Shown piece after piece: positions 1 through 10,508 of a stretch of 64,000 bases of DNA. The DNA is taken from the NCBI GenBank assembly GCA_018829445.1, contig JAHJTV010000082.1, positions 186,001 to 250,000 on the forward strand. Direction: 5' to 3'. Source of the DNA: a bacterium. Lineage in GTDB: Bacteria; SAR324; XYD2-FULL-50-16. A program made the translations under genes and the position numbers. Within the stretch, counting starts at the first letter, position 1; each line of letters opens with the position of its first letter. Under the pieces are notes generated by a model. The model worked only from the letters and a program-made list of their open reading frames with translations, was not told the DNA's origin and did no database searches.

Positions 1-1625
1 TATCAACCCGGGAAGACATTATCGATTTTTATAAGACCGGTTTTGGCAGTGTCCGTATGAGGGCTACCTATCAAAGGGAGAATGGGGATATCGTCATTAC
101 AGCTCTGCCCTACCAGGTTTCCGGATCAAAAATTCTGGAACAGATGGCGGCACAGATGCAGGCGAAAAAACTGCCAATGGTGACAGATCTTAGGGATGAG
201 TCAGATCATGAAAATCCGACAAGGATTGTGATTGTTCCCAAATCCAATCGTGTTGATGTGGATACGCTAATGGTGCATCTGTTTGCAACAACCGATCTGG
301 AGCGCACGTACCGAGTAAATATGAATGTGATCGGGATTGATGGTCGTCCAAGAATAATGAACCTGGAAGAGATTCTTAAAGAATGGTTGGATTTCAGGCG
401 GGCAACTGTGAGGCGCAGGCTGCAACATCGTTTGGATAAAGTCCTGGATCGGTTACATATCCTGGAAGGGATGTTGATTGCCTTTTTGAATCTGGATGAG
501 ATCATCGATATTATCAGGAATGAAGAAGATCCGAAAATGGTTATGAGAGAACGTTTTGGATTAACTGATCGTCAGGCCGAAGCTATCTTGGAAACCAAAC
601 TCAGGCAATTGGCAAAACTGGAAGAGATGAAGATCAGGGGCGAACTGGATGAGTTGGCTGAAGAAAAGCATAAAATCGAAAAAACCCTGGGATCAGATAG
701 AAAGTTACGGGCCCTGATTATTAAAGAGATGGAACTAATAATAAGAAAATTCGGGGATAAGCGGCAGTCGCAAATTGTTCAACGCAGGGAAGCGCACGCT
801 TTAACGGATGCGGAGATTCTTCCTTCAGAACCGGTATCGATCGTATTGTCCGAGAAGGGTTGGGTAAGGGCGGCAAAAGGCCATGACATTGATTTTGAAA
901 AATTGAGTTATAAATCGGGGGATAGATTGGCAGATGTTGCACACGGTATCAGCAATCAGTCTGCCGTATTTATCGGCTCCACCGGCCGAAGTTATACACT
1001 GCAAATAAGAAGTCTCCCATCCGCCAGAGGGTATGGAGAACCATTAACCGGTCGCTTGCAACCTCCCCCGGGAGCTGAATTCAAATATGTTCTTTCAGGA
1101 GATTCATCTCAAAAAATCATTCTGGCAAGTGGAATTGGTTATGGTTTTGTGACTGAATTGTCCGAACTGTACTCAAAAAACAGGGCGGGAAAATCGATGA
1201 TCAATTTCCCCCCTGATTCATATCCTTTACGTCCGGCATTGGTGACGGATCTTGAAACCGACCGTGTGGTGGCTATCAGTAGCGAGGGACGCATGTTGAT
1301 TTTTCCTCTGGCACAGCTTCCCATTCTTCCCAAGGGAAAAGGTAACAAAATCATCAATGTTTTTTCCTCAAAGGGTGAATCACTTGAGATCATTCTATCA
1401 CTGCCGAAAGATAGCGGTTTTCTCATAAAAGCCGGTAAAAGAACATTGACCATGCGGGATGAAAAGCTGGAAGAGTATATTGGTGAAAGGGGTAGAAGAG
1501 GAAAAAATCTACCACAGGGATTTAGAAAGGTTGATCGAATCGAATTGATTAAGAAAGAGGACGATCTTCCTGAAGATGAGGAAAACATCCAATTGAGTAT
1601 AATTGGCAATAACGATGACGAGTAA
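1..1625 (+). CDS. parC: DNA topoisomerase IV subunit A, 3' part (partial)
   Basis: Type IIA topoisomerase A subunit, which with ParE decatenates daughter chromosomes. The reading frame is open from base 3 and enters the window already inside the gene, so the N-terminal part with the catalytic tyrosine lies upstream. The first visible residues ([20 protein letters not shown]) match the conserved stretch of the GyrA/ParC breakage-reunion domain. A long coiled-coil region follows at about residues 130-240 of the visible part, then a degenerate beta-pinwheel C-terminal domain. There is no GyrA box (QRRGGKG type), whereas the second A-subunit gene at 33-35.6 kb has one; this is why I call this copy ParC. 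It ends in an acidic tail. hrpA follows 68 bp downstream on the same strand. Confidence 0.88.
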   Translation, partial: STREDIIDFYKTGFGSVRMRATYQRENGDIVITALPYQVSGSKILEQMAAQMQAKKLPMVTDLRDESDHENPTRIVIVPKSNRVDVDTLMVHLFATTDLERTYRVNMNVIGIDGRPRIMNLEEILKEWLDFRRATVRRRLQHRLDKVLDRLHILEGMLIAFLNLDEIIDIIRNEEDPKMVMRERFGLTDRQAEAILETKLRQLAKLEEMKIRGELDELAEEKHKIEKTLGSDRKLRALIIKEMELIIRKFGDKRQSQIVQRREAHALTDAEILPSEPVSIVLSEKGWVRAAKGHDIDFEKLSYKSGDRLADVAHGISNQSAVFIGSTGRSYTLQIRSLPSARGYGEPLTGRLQPPPGAEFKYVLSGDSSQKIILASGIGYGFVTELSELYSKNRAGKSMINFPPDSYPLRPALVTDLETDRVVAISSEGRMLIFPLAQLPILPKGKGNKIINVFSSKGESLEIILSLPKDSGFLIKAGKRTLTMRDEKLEEYIGERGRRGKNLPQGFRKVDRIELIKKEDDLPEDEENIQLSIIGNNDDE

Positions 1626-1693
1626 AGAGTATAATTTGTCTGATAAAAAAGATCATTTGACCAACAAAAATCCGGACAAGGTTTGATAGTAAA

Positions 1694-4600
1694 ATGCCAT
1701 TTGATAAGAGAACCCTGAGAGGTGAAATAGAGCGCGTTCTCTGCAAGGACCGTTACAGGTTAATACGTCAGCTGCAACATTTACCATCAGTCGATGAAAA
1801 AAATTTCAGCAGTCAATTGGACAGATTTAAGAGGAATCTGAAACTCTCCCAACAGCGTGTTGAAGCCCGAAAAAACAGCATTCCCTCGTTTAAATACCCC
1901 TCGGAATTACCTATTTCCAGCAAACATTCAGAAATCTGTGATACAATCCGAAAAAACCAGGTAATTGTTATAACAGGGGAAACCGGGTCCGGGAAAACCA
2001 CACAAATTCCCAAAATGTGTCTGGACGCCGGGAGAGGCATTTTTGGAAAAATTGCCTGTACTCAACCAAGACGGATTGCCGCCACATCACTCAGCCTTCA
2101 GGTAGCCAAGGAACTGAACTCTGAAGTGGGCGACCTGGTTGGTTATCGCATTCGGTTTGCAGATAAAACGCAGGAATCCACTCTAATCCAATTTGTGACA
2201 GATGGACTCTTATTAGCCGAAATACAGGGAGATCGCTTTCTAAATCAATATGACACCATTATCGTGGATGAAGCACATGAACGAACACTGAATATTGATT
2301 TTATATTGGGATATCTGAATCAGCTTCTGAGGAAACGATCCGATCTGAAACTGATCATCACGTCGGCAACCATTGATGTGGATAAGTTTTCTGCGGCTTT
2401 TCCACTACAATACAATGAAACCCTGAAAGAAAACCTGATCTGTACCAAAAATAAAAACCACCTGATCGGTGAGCCGCATGGCGCACCTATTGTAAAAGTT
2501 TCAGGTCGTATGTATCCGGTTGAGTTGCGTTATCTTCCAATCGATGAAGTAAAGGAGGAACAGGGGGATATTACTATTATTGATCTCGTTATTGAAGCGG
2601 TGGAAGAGATACTGACTGAAACCACCCATGGTGATATCCTGGTGTTCATGTCCGGCATACAGGAGATCAGGGAAGCCTTGGATCGTTTTTCACATCTTAC
2701 AGCGGAAGGATTTCTGGTTTTACCGCTTTTTAGCAGATTATCAAGAGGGGAGCAAAATCGAATTTTTCAATCAACCCATCACAGAAAGATTATTCTATCC
2801 ACCAATATTGCCGAAACGTCCATTACCGTTCCGGGGATTCGATACGTGGTTGATACTGGCCGGGCAAGAATCAGTCAATACAATTCACGATCAGGAACAC
2901 AGGGGCTGCCAATCGTGGCCATTTCTCAAAGCAGTGCTGATCAAAGAAAGGGACGATGTGGAAGAGTCAGTGACGGGATTTGTATTCGTCTTTACAGTGA
3001 AGAGGATTATGACAATCGCTTCAAGTATACCATTCCCGAAATCCAGCGTTCAAACTTATCGGAAGTTATCCTGCGCTTGCTGGATCTGAAATTGGGTGAT
3101 ATCGAAACCTTCCCGTTTATAGACCCGCCCCAGTCCGCCCAAATCAGGGCCGGATTTCGGACTTTGAGAGAACTGGGAGCGTTAGATGAGAGAAGAAAAA
3201 TAACATCTATTGGCAAGGAATTGGCTTTCCTGCCGGTTGACCCCCGAACTGCCCGCATGATACTTCAGGCCAACCGGGAAAAATCTCTTTATGCGGTATT
3301 GATAATTGCCTCTGCCATATCCTGCCAAGATCCGCGCGAAAGACCGGAGGATAAAAAGACACAGGCTGATCAAAAACATGCCCTCTTTAAATCGCGAGAA
3401 TCTGATTTAATAACACTTCTGAATCTTTGGGAAGAGTACCATTCAACCTTGGAAGATTTAAAAACCCAGGGGAAGATGCGGAAGTTCTGTAAGGCAAATT
3501 TTCTGTCTTACAATAGAATAAGAGAGTGGAGAGATATCCACTCCCAGTTAACAAGTATCGCAATCGATAAAAACTGGAATGTCAATAAACCGGATAGTTG
3601 GGATTATGATGGGATTCATCAGAGCATTTTAGCCGGTTACCTGACTCACATAGCCAAGAAAAAAGAGAAAAAGATTTACCAGGGCACAAAAAATCGAGAA
3701 CTTACCCTTTTTCCCGGATCAGATCAGTACCAAAGCCGACATGAATGGATTGTTGCCATTGAATTGATTGAGACATCAAAATTATTCGCCCATCGTGTGG
3801 CGAAGATAAACCCTGACTGGTTGGAATCATTAGCCAATAATCTCTGCAAAAAATCCTGGGCCGAACCTCACTGGGAGAAAGAGTCCGGGCGTGTTTTTGC
3901 ACTTGAGAAAGTGACTTTATTCGGATTTATTCTCGTTGAGAACCGAAAAGTCTTTTATGGAAAAATAGATCGTGAAGAAGCAAATAGGGTTTTTGTGAGG
4001 GAAGCGCTTGTTCAGGGAAATTTTGAAAGTAACCTACCGTTTTGGAAGCACAATCAAAATTTGATCAAAGAGATTGAAACGGAAGAGGCTAAAATCAGGT
4101 CCAAAATGCTTCTTGTGGAAGACGAGGTGATCGAGGACTTTTATCTTCAGAGAATTACCGGAGTGGCTTGCCTGGATGATATGAAGAAACTCATTAAAAG
4201 CCATTCGGGTGATAAGTTCCTGTTTATGACCAAAGAAGACTTGTTGAGGAATGAGCATGATGCTAACAGCAACCTGTTTCCTGGGCTTCTGAACATTGGT
4301 GGCACTGAATGTCCTTTACATTACGAATTCGAACCCGGGCATCCAAAAGACGGGATTACCATTCATATCCCCTGGCCTGTCCTCAGCAGTGTCAGAGAGG
4401 AGGTTTTTGAGTATCTGGTACCCGGATTGCTAAAAGAAAAAATAGTCTGGTTGCTTAAAAACCTGCCTAAGGAAGAGCGGAGAAAAATAGTCCCGATTCC
4501 GGAAAAGGCTGAAAAAATATGGGATGAAATGACTTCCTTGAGCTATTCAACACAAGAAAAAGAAACCGGGTTTGTTCTGAAAGATAACTTTTATACCGAG

Positions 4601-5746
4601 TTGTCGGAAGCCCTCTTTCGCGTAGCACGAGTGGATATTTCTCCTGAAAGCTGGGATCGGGATTCCTTGCCGGATTATTTAAGAATGAACTTTGCCGTTA
4701 CCAAGCCAAAATCATCGGAGGTGACCTATAGCAGAAACCTGGATGAGTTAAAAAACACAAAAACAGCAAAGGCTAAGGATAACTGGAAACAAATCATTTC
4801 CCCCTTTGAACGTTGGGGAATTTGTACCTGGGATTTTGGAACCCTCATGGAGAAGATGCAGTTGTCGGTAGGAGGTGATATCGAAATTTGGGGATTTAAA
4901 ACTCTGGAGATTAAAGATTCGGAATTGCATTTGACAGTCTGCAAAACATACGAAGAGGCTTTGGAAAGGAGTCTTGGAGCCCTTCCCAAATTGATTGAAT
5001 CTCAGTTAGGAGACGAATTAGCCTGGTTATATGATGAGCTGCGATTTCCTCCGGAAACGTTACATCGTTTGCAGAATCTCTGGCAGTCAAATAGAGAGAT
5101 CAGTATTGAAGCGTTATCCAAGAAATTTAACAGCTTAAAACCTAAACATAGAACAGAGTACCATTCGCGGGTTCAGCAGCGGGCTTATCAGATGGTTTAC
5201 GACGGTCTCTGTGGCTACAATGGAACCCCACTTCTTACTGAAAAGTCATTTTATGCCTATGTTAAAACGATCAATTTAAATGATTTGGGTGCAAAAGTGA
5301 CTGAATGGATAAATCAAACCCTGGAAACCTATCATCAGGTTTTAAGTTTTTTATTGGTTAAACAGGTCTATTTGGACAGAAATTTCGTAAATTCCATTCA
5401 TAACGAACTTCGTTTTTTTCTTTCTCAGGATTGTCTTGAAGAGATACCGCTTGAACAATGGAAACATTGTCCCAGAATTTTGCGTTGCTACAAAAAAAGA
5501 ATAGAACGTTGTCTTGAAGATCCATCGGCAGAAAATGAACGGTTTCAGATCGTTCGGCCCTACCAGGAAAAAATGGAAGGCTTAAAAGAAACAAAAAACA
5601 GCACAATTCAGGCAAACTGGTCATATCAAAGAGTTCGTTGGATGCTGGAAGAATTGAAAGTATCAATATTCGCTCAAGGGTTATCAACGGCTTTTCCCAT
5701 ATCGAAAAAAAGACTGGATAAATTCCTAAGTGATTTTTTTAATTGA
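1694..5746 (+). CDS. hrpA: ATP-dependent RNA helicase HrpA
   Basis: DEAH-box RNA helicase of 1350 residues, close to the usual length of bacterial HrpA (about 1300). Walker A GETGSGKT is at residues 95-102, DEAH at 192-195, SAT at 224-226, and the motif VI form QRKGRCGR near residue 415. A ratchet/OB region and the long HrpA-specific C-terminal extension (DUF3418-like, about residues 700-1350) follow. In enterobacteria HrpA is linked to fimbrial mRNA processing and rescue of stalled ribosomes; its role here is not shown by the sequence. The gene starts with ATG 68 bp after parC, so co-transcription is possible. There is no frameshift or truncation. Confidence 0.93.
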   Translation: MPFDKRTLRGEIERVLCKDRYRLIRQLQHLPSVDEKNFSSQLDRFKRNLKLSQQRVEARKNSIPSFKYPSELPISSKHSEICDTIRKNQVIVITGETGSGKTTQIPKMCLDAGRGIFGKIACTQPRRIAATSLSLQVAKELNSEVGDLVGYRIRFADKTQESTLIQFVTDGLLLAEIQGDRFLNQYDTIIVDEAHERTLNIDFILGYLNQLLRKRSDLKLIITSATIDVDKFSAAFPLQYNETLKENLICTKNKNHLIGEPHGAPIVKVSGRMYPVELRYLPIDEVKEEQGDITIIDLVIEAVEEILTETTHGDILVFMSGIQEIREALDRFSHLTAEGFLVLPLFSRLSRGEQNRIFQSTHHRKIILSTNIAETSITVPGIRYVVDTGRARISQYNSRSGTQGLPIVAISQSSADQRKGRCGRVSDGICIRLYSEEDYDNRFKYTIPEIQRSNLSEVILRLLDLKLGDIETFPFIDPPQSAQIRAGFRTLRELGALDERRKITSIGKELAFLPVDPRTARMILQANREKSLYAVLIIASAISCQDPRERPEDKKTQADQKHALFKSRESDLITLLNLWEEYHSTLEDLKTQGKMRKFCKANFLSYNRIREWRDIHSQLTSIAIDKNWNVNKPDSWDYDGIHQSILAGYLTHIAKKKEKKIYQGTKNRELTLFPGSDQYQSRHEWIVAIELIETSKLFAHRVAKINPDWLESLANNLCKKSWAEPHWEKESGRVFALEKVTLFGFILVENRKVFYGKIDREEANRVFVREALVQGNFESNLPFWKHNQNLIKEIETEEAKIRSKMLLVEDEVIEDFYLQRITGVACLDDMKKLIKSHSGDKFLFMTKEDLLRNEHDANSNLFPGLLNIGGTECPLHYEFEPGHPKDGITIHIPWPVLSSVREEVFEYLVPGLLKEKIVWLLKNLPKEERRKIVPIPEKAEKIWDEMTSLSYSTQEKETGFVLKDNFYTELSEALFRVARVDISPESWDRDSLPDYLRMNFAVTKPKSSEVTYSRNLDELKNTKTAKAKDNWKQIISPFERWGICTWDFGTLMEKMQLSVGGDIEIWGFKTLEIKDSELHLTVCKTYEEALERSLGALPKLIESQLGDELAWLYDELRFPPETLHRLQNLWQSNREISIEALSKKFNSLKPKHRTEYHSRVQQRAYQMVYDGLCGYNGTPLLTEKSFYAYVKTINLNDLGAKVTEWINQTLETYHQVLSFLLVKQVYLDRNFVNSIHNELRFFLSQDCLEEIPLEQWKHCPRILRCYKKRIERCLEDPSAENERFQIVRPYQEKMEGLKETKNSTIQANWSYQRVRWMLEELKVSIFAQGLSTAFPISKKRLDKFLSDFFN

Positions 5747-5894
5747 TGTTCCCCCGTTTTTTGAAGTGTGTTGTTAATTGCAGTAATCTGACGAAAAAAA
5801 GTATGTCTTGATTAGGGTTCTTGAACATGATAGGCTTGTTTTATCTCTTTTTCTAAAATTTTATATTTCTTTTTTATAAATTCAATAGGTTAAT

Positions 5895-5909
5895 GAACAC
5901 CGGATGTTC
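5895..5909. promoter_or_regulatory. short inverted repeat upstream of sigma-54 regulator
   Basis: GAACA-CCGGA-TGTTC is a 5-bp perfect inverted repeat 24-38 bp before the start codon of the response regulator. Its placement would suit an operator or autoregulatory site. The arms are short and could arise by chance. Confidence 0.25.
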
Positions 5910-5932
5910 GTTTATAAAACCAGAGATGATGT

Positions 5933-7705
5933 ATGGCAAAAATTCTTATTGTTGATGATGATCCCCATCTAATTGAATTACTGACAGAAATTTTAGACCT
6001 GTTGGATTATTCATCGGAATTTATTACAAAACCAAAATTTCTATTCCAGATTCTTGAAAATGAATTCTTCGATTTGATTTTGATGGACTATTACATGCCT
6101 GAAATTGATGGTGTGTCGCTTTTAAAGGAATTAAAAGCTCATCCTATTCATAACAGGATTCCAGTGATTATGCTCACCAGCGAAATCGACGACGTTCTGC
6201 TTGCCAAGTGTTTTGAAAGCGGAGCCGAAGATTTTATAAATAAACCGATTAGCGAACTGGTTTTGGATTCCAGAATTAGATCGGTTCTTACGAAGCAGGC
6301 TCATCTGAAAGAGATAGAGAAACAAAAGATCGAACTGGAGGAGATGCTGAATACGGTAAAACGATACTCAGTAGATCTTAAGAATGAGATGGATGCGAAG
6401 GATCAGGCTCTTAATCTGCTTAAAAAAACATTTAGTGGAATGGCTGAGGGTGTGGTTACTCTGGATTCGCATTTTCTAATTCAAATGATATCACCACAGG
6501 CAACACGTATATTGGATATCGATGAAAAGAATGCTTTGGGAAAACCAGCTTCGTCAATCCTGGGATCAACGGTGGCAGGTACCAATGGTGTATTAATGGA
6601 CTGCGTTAAGAACAAAATCGATATTTCAAGGGCGGAATCACAATTATTATGCCCCAATGGAGCCATCATCCCTATTATCCTATCCATACGCCCCTTAACA
6701 ACTCCTTCAGGACAAAATGGCTGGATACTCTTCTTCTGGAATAGAAGAGAAGCGGAAACATTTTTGCAGAAAAAGGCCACGATCGGAAACTTTGGAAGTA
6801 TGGTTAGCTGTGATTCCAAAATGAAAGAGATTTTTCAACTGATCGATAATGTCGCTCCCAGCAATGCTACCGTATTGACTCAAGGGGAAAGTGGAACAGG
6901 AAAAGAACTGGTAGCAAGAGAGCTGCATCTCCGCAGCCGCAGGGCACAGAAACCTTTTCACGCCGTGAATTGTGCTGCAATCCCGTCTAATCTTCTGGAA
7001 AGCGAATTCTTTGGTCATGAAAAAGGCTCTTTTACAGGAGCCCATAGTATGAAAAAGGGCCGTTTTGAAACGGCAAATGGTGGTACAATGTTACTTGATG
7101 AAATTGGGGAGATCCCCATAGAATTACAGAGTAAACTCCTCAGGGCTCTGCAGGAACAGAAATTTGAGCGTGTGGGAGGCACCCAGTCGATCCAAGTGGA
7201 TGTTCGCATTATTGCTTCTACAAACAGAAATTTATGGGAAATGGTACAGGAGAAAAAATTCCGGGAAGACCTCTACTATCGATTGGATGTGGTTTCAATT
7301 ACACTGCCCCCTTTAAGAGAACGTTTGCAGGATGTTCCACTTCTGATTTCTGCCTTTATTGAGGAATTGAATCATAGGGAACAAAGGGATATTAAGAATG
7401 TTTCATCCGATGCACTGCAACACTTGGTCCATTATGATTGGCCTGGCAATGTCAGAGAACTGTATCATGTCATTGAATACGGTTTTGCAGTGAGTAAGGG
7501 GAATATAATAAGAAAAGTTCATCTTCCCGAGAAGATTATTAAAAAATCGCCATCTGATGTCAAACATGCAGAACCTGTCCAAAGTGAAAGAGAGATGATT
7601 CTAAGAGCTCTAGAGCAAACGAATTTTCGCAAGGGGAAAGCAGCTGCGTTGCTCGGCATCTCTCCCAACACGCTTTATCGAAAACGGAAGAAATATGATA
7701 TTTAA
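5933..7705 (+). CDS. sigma-54-dependent response regulator (REC-PAS-AAA+-Fis HTH)
   Basis: NtrC-type transcription activator, 590 residues. The receiver domain spans about 1-120, with acidic residues at 8-10, phosphoacceptor D52 and conserved K104. A coiled linker covers 125-165 and a PAS-like sensor 165-275. The AAA+ domain carries Walker A GESGTGKE (318-325), a sigma-54 contact loop GSFTGA (365-370, a natural variant of GAFTGA) and Walker B LLDE (about 387-390). A Fis-type helix-turn-helix closes the protein (about 550-590). It should open sigma-54 promoters after phosphorylation. The partner kinase is not fixed by an operon; two kinase-like proteins lie within 6 kb. An AT-rich leader of about 190 bp separates it from hrpA, so it probably has its own promoter. 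Confidence 0.92.
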   Translation: MAKILIVDDDPHLIELLTEILDLLDYSSEFITKPKFLFQILENEFFDLILMDYYMPEIDGVSLLKELKAHPIHNRIPVIMLTSEIDDVLLAKCFESGAEDFINKPISELVLDSRIRSVLTKQAHLKEIEKQKIELEEMLNTVKRYSVDLKNEMDAKDQALNLLKKTFSGMAEGVVTLDSHFLIQMISPQATRILDIDEKNALGKPASSILGSTVAGTNGVLMDCVKNKIDISRAESQLLCPNGAIIPIILSIRPLTTPSGQNGWILFFWNRREAETFLQKKATIGNFGSMVSCDSKMKEIFQLIDNVAPSNATVLTQGESGTGKELVARELHLRSRRAQKPFHAVNCAAIPSNLLESEFFGHEKGSFTGAHSMKKGRFETANGGTMLLDEIGEIPIELQSKLLRALQEQKFERVGGTQSIQVDVRIIASTNRNLWEMVQEKKFREDLYYRLDVVSITLPPLRERLQDVPLLISAFIEELNHREQRDIKNVSSDALQHLVHYDWPGNVRELYHVIEYGFAVSKGNIIRKVHLPEKIIKKSPSDVKHAEPVQSEREMILRALEQTNFRKGKAAALLGISPNTLYRKRKKYDI

Positions 7706-8153
7706 GTAAAGGTATTATCTTTTAGTATAAAAAAGTATTGCCTGTATATTTGGATTCCTCCAATTGTTGATTTAATTCGTTTTTCTCCTTTGCTTAGTCT
7801 CCTTTCGACGGGAAATGGTCAATTTCGATCAACTTATTTTTGTTTTGATTTAGATTCGATCATTTTCGATTAATCGTTTTTTCTCAATAGAGTTGCACTC
7901 TTCTGAATCTTATTAATCCATTGACATGACATGCCTTTACTAATTGGCATGTATCTCGCAGCCACTAAATCAGGACATTCCCACCATTTTTACGATCATT
8001 AAATATTTGGTTATAAAGAATCAGGATAAACAGGACATTCCATCTAAGATGGGACTGAAAAACTTTCTGATAATGACCTGTTAAAATGGTCTTTTCCGAT
8101 GAAATTGTTTTCCCAGTATCAGTTCTCAATTGCAGCAGACGCTGTTATCAGTT
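7706..8153. other. intergenic region with hairpin and spaced direct repeat
   Basis: This 448-bp gap is AT-rich and repeats the word TCGAT several times at 7820-7880. It holds a perfect 7-bp inverted repeat, ACATGCC (7929-7935) and GGCATGT (7946-7952), and two exact copies of CAGGACATTCC exactly 60 bp apart. A small palindrome CCATCT-A-AGATGG lies just after the second copy. It probably carries the promoter and control sites of the following kinase gene. I see no gene. Confidence 0.4.
7971..8041. repeat. 11-bp direct repeat with 60-bp period
   Basis: CAGGACATTCC occurs at 7971-7981 and again at 8031-8041, with similar A-rich bases before each copy. The 60-bp spacing is close to six helical turns, so both copies face the same side of the DNA. 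They lie 110-185 bp upstream of the hybrid kinase gene and may be binding sites for a regulator. Confidence 0.45.
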
Positions 8154-10235
8154 ATGAAGAAAATTAAAGAAAACCTTAATGTACATATTGAAAAAATTGA
8201 CTTTAATGGGTTTGTGGAATCATTTGTAAACGTCAAACCTTTTTACCCGGATGACTACATAGAAGAAACGCTTGGTAGAGTATTAAAACGCATTATTATT
8301 TACACGGAATCAAACAGGGCTGTTCTTGTTTTAAATCGTGGAGGCCAGCTATCCATTGAATCAGAGGTGAAGCGCACAAAAAAAAATCAGATCACGGCAA
8401 CATCCCTGGAAACACTAAGGTCCAAAGCTATAAACTCCTTGCTTCCTCTGACAATACTGTATGAATCCATTAGACATGAAAAACAAATTCATCTCACCTT
8501 TTTACAAACGAACAAGCAGTATCGGCAGGATCAATATTTTAAAATCAACTCTCCGGCGTCTCTCTTCTGCTCAGGAGTTATTAATGATGGCTGTTTACAA
8601 GGATTTCTTTACCTTGAGTCAAAAAAGGAGTGTGTCTTTGATACCGATGAAAATGAAATAATGATACAGATGTTAATTGATCAGGTTTCAATCTCACTTG
8701 AAAGTATTGAACAATTTGATCAGCTTAGGCAGCAGTTGAGAGAGAAAAGACACGAATTAAATATCGTAAAACGACACATTAAAGACAAGAACTCTGCAAG
8801 AATTCAATTTCTTGCGGATATGAATCACGAAATTCGTGCTCCATTGAATACTATTATCGGGTTCAGTCAATTGTTGATGCAGAAAGGAGATCAATTTCAT
8901 CTTCCTTCTGAATGTAAAGACTATATCAAGCATATTCAAGCCGAAGGGCTCACTCTTACAGAGGTGATGGATAACGTGTTGGAGATTTCAAGAATCGATT
9001 CTGATAGGTATAAACTGAAAAAAGAGGGTATCGATATAAGATTACTGGTTAGGGGAATTTTTCATACTAATAGACAATATGCTGATCAACTTGGGGTCAA
9101 ATTAAAATTCCAATTCAAAGAAGACTTGGTGGATATTCTTTATTCTGATCGATCGGCCGTTGGACAGCTGCTCATGATTTTAGTAAGGAACTGTATCAGC
9201 CGCACTCTTGTTGGTAAGTCTGTTGTGATTGAAGTTGGATCAAAAGGAAGTGATATCAATATCTCAATCAGATACAACGGAAAGATTATTCCAATTAGTA
9301 ATGGGAGTGATCACCCCGTTATATCCAAAGAGAATGCGGGTTCTTCGGGTTGTGCTTTCAAAACAAGTACTGAGTTGGAAATAGCCGGCAGGATTATTGA
9401 ACGGTTAAAAGCTAAGGTTGAAAGGGTACAGCTGGATAATTATGAGTCGGTAATCAATATAGGCTTTTCTACGAACCCGGCAGAAGTACAAATGAGATGG
9501 AATAGGTCTGTCGAAACACAGTCTTATTTTGCATCCAAGAATAGAATACTTGTTTACAGGGAAGACGGCGAAAAAGATAGGGTTTTAGAGTCAATGTTAA
9601 ATGAACTTGGCGTTTCTCCAGTTATATGCAACACCCAGGAGCAACTGCATGTTAATCTTCAGAAACTCAAACCCCACTTGATAATTATTGATCTCCACCT
9701 GCCAAGTAATAGTAAAATCTGGAAGGAGATTCATCAACGAGAATCGATTTCCAGCCAATTAAAATTAATTCCGATCATCTTGATCACAAATGAGAAATTT
9801 TATGTGTTACCCCAAAAAATAGCAGCTACCTTAAATGTCGAAATATTACAAAAACCCATCAATATGACAGTGTTGGTTCAGATTCTAAAAAAACATTTGA
9901 TATTGATACCTTACAGTCAAATCAACACGGACAAGTGCGAGACAGGGCCTAATCAAATTGACTTTAACGGGGATTCAATGGTTGAATCAGCTGTGAATGA
10001 TCATTCGGCAGAAATATTGGAAGAGAGCTTGATTCAGGAATTTAAAACTCTATCATCTACGCCGATATTTAAAGGTGGAACACTGATCAACCGGCTGAAA
10101 AAGATGAAACGAATCTCAGAAAAGCTTTTTCCCTCTTATCTGCCTGTTTTAGGTAAGATGGAAATAGCTATATTCGATGGGAACGGGGCTCAGCTGAATA
10201 GACTAATAAAATCCGTGTTAGCAGAAAAACTATAA
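8154..10235 (+). CDS. hybrid histidine kinase-like protein with degenerate ATPase domain
   Basis: Predicted cytoplasmic signalling protein, 693 residues from the ATG at 8154; a TTG at 8130 is an in-frame alternative and neither has a clear ribosome-binding site. Order: GAF-like sensor (about 30-190), coiled coil, HisKA with the H box MNHEIRAPLN (His at 225), a region in the place of HATPase_c (about 325-440), a receiver (about 462-585) and a C-terminal tail. The N box keeps one Asn (346), but the DxGxG G1 box reads RYNGKIIP and the glycine-rich G2 box is absent. The receiver keeps D513 and K567 but lacks the usual acidic pair at its start. It probably has weak or no kinase activity and may act as a phosphatase, docking protein or receiver platform. 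No membrane segment is visible. Confidence 0.78.
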   Translation: MKKIKENLNVHIEKIDFNGFVESFVNVKPFYPDDYIEETLGRVLKRIIIYTESNRAVLVLNRGGQLSIESEVKRTKKNQITATSLETLRSKAINSLLPLTILYESIRHEKQIHLTFLQTNKQYRQDQYFKINSPASLFCSGVINDGCLQGFLYLESKKECVFDTDENEIMIQMLIDQVSISLESIEQFDQLRQQLREKRHELNIVKRHIKDKNSARIQFLADMNHEIRAPLNTIIGFSQLLMQKGDQFHLPSECKDYIKHIQAEGLTLTEVMDNVLEISRIDSDRYKLKKEGIDIRLLVRGIFHTNRQYADQLGVKLKFQFKEDLVDILYSDRSAVGQLLMILVRNCISRTLVGKSVVIEVGSKGSDINISIRYNGKIIPISNGSDHPVISKENAGSSGCAFKTSTELEIAGRIIERLKAKVERVQLDNYESVINIGFSTNPAEVQMRWNRSVETQSYFASKNRILVYREDGEKDRVLESMLNELGVSPVICNTQEQLHVNLQKLKPHLIIIDLHLPSNSKIWKEIHQRESISSQLKLIPIILITNEKFYVLPQKIAATLNVEILQKPINMTVLVQILKKHLILIPYSQINTDKCETGPNQIDFNGDSMVESAVNDHSAEILEESLIQEFKTLSSTPIFKGGTLINRLKKMKRISEKLFPSYLPVLGKMEIAIFDGNGAQLNRLIKSVLAEKL

Positions 10236-10508
10236 TAATTCCAAAAAAACAACAAAAATGGTTATAGAAACAAAATAAAGGGGGGCAACCGGTGATACTC
10301 AATTGAACGCCCAGAACAATTTCGAAAGCGCGACCGTCGCAGCGGCTTGAGAATATATAAGGTGCAACCGTACTTGTTTTTAAAAAGTTTAAACAAATTT
10401 TAAAAACTGTAAGTCTTTATTTAAAATTGACGATGCTTGCATTTTATTGTCTAATTGTCTAAAAACACCTCCTGTTTTTTCTTTCTTAACCATTATTATC
10501 GCACTGAA
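10236..10508 (+). other. leader region with GC-rich structured segment
   Basis: An A-rich stretch leads into a GC-rich block (about 10280-10375) bounded by CTCAA and TTGAG, which can pair to close a multi-branch structure; an inner GCGAC/GTCGC pairing is possible. At 10461-10479 AAAAACA and TGTTTTT can form a weak hairpin whose loop is CCTCC, an anti-Shine-Dalgarno-like word, followed by pyrimidines. I compared it by eye with c-di-GMP-I aptamer landmarks and found no match. It may be a structured 5' leader of the next gene. Confidence 0.3.

Noticed and set aside
10285-10380. c-di-GMP-I (GEMM) riboswitch
   Set aside because: The conserved GGACGCAAAGCC core and tetraloop-receptor landmarks are missing.
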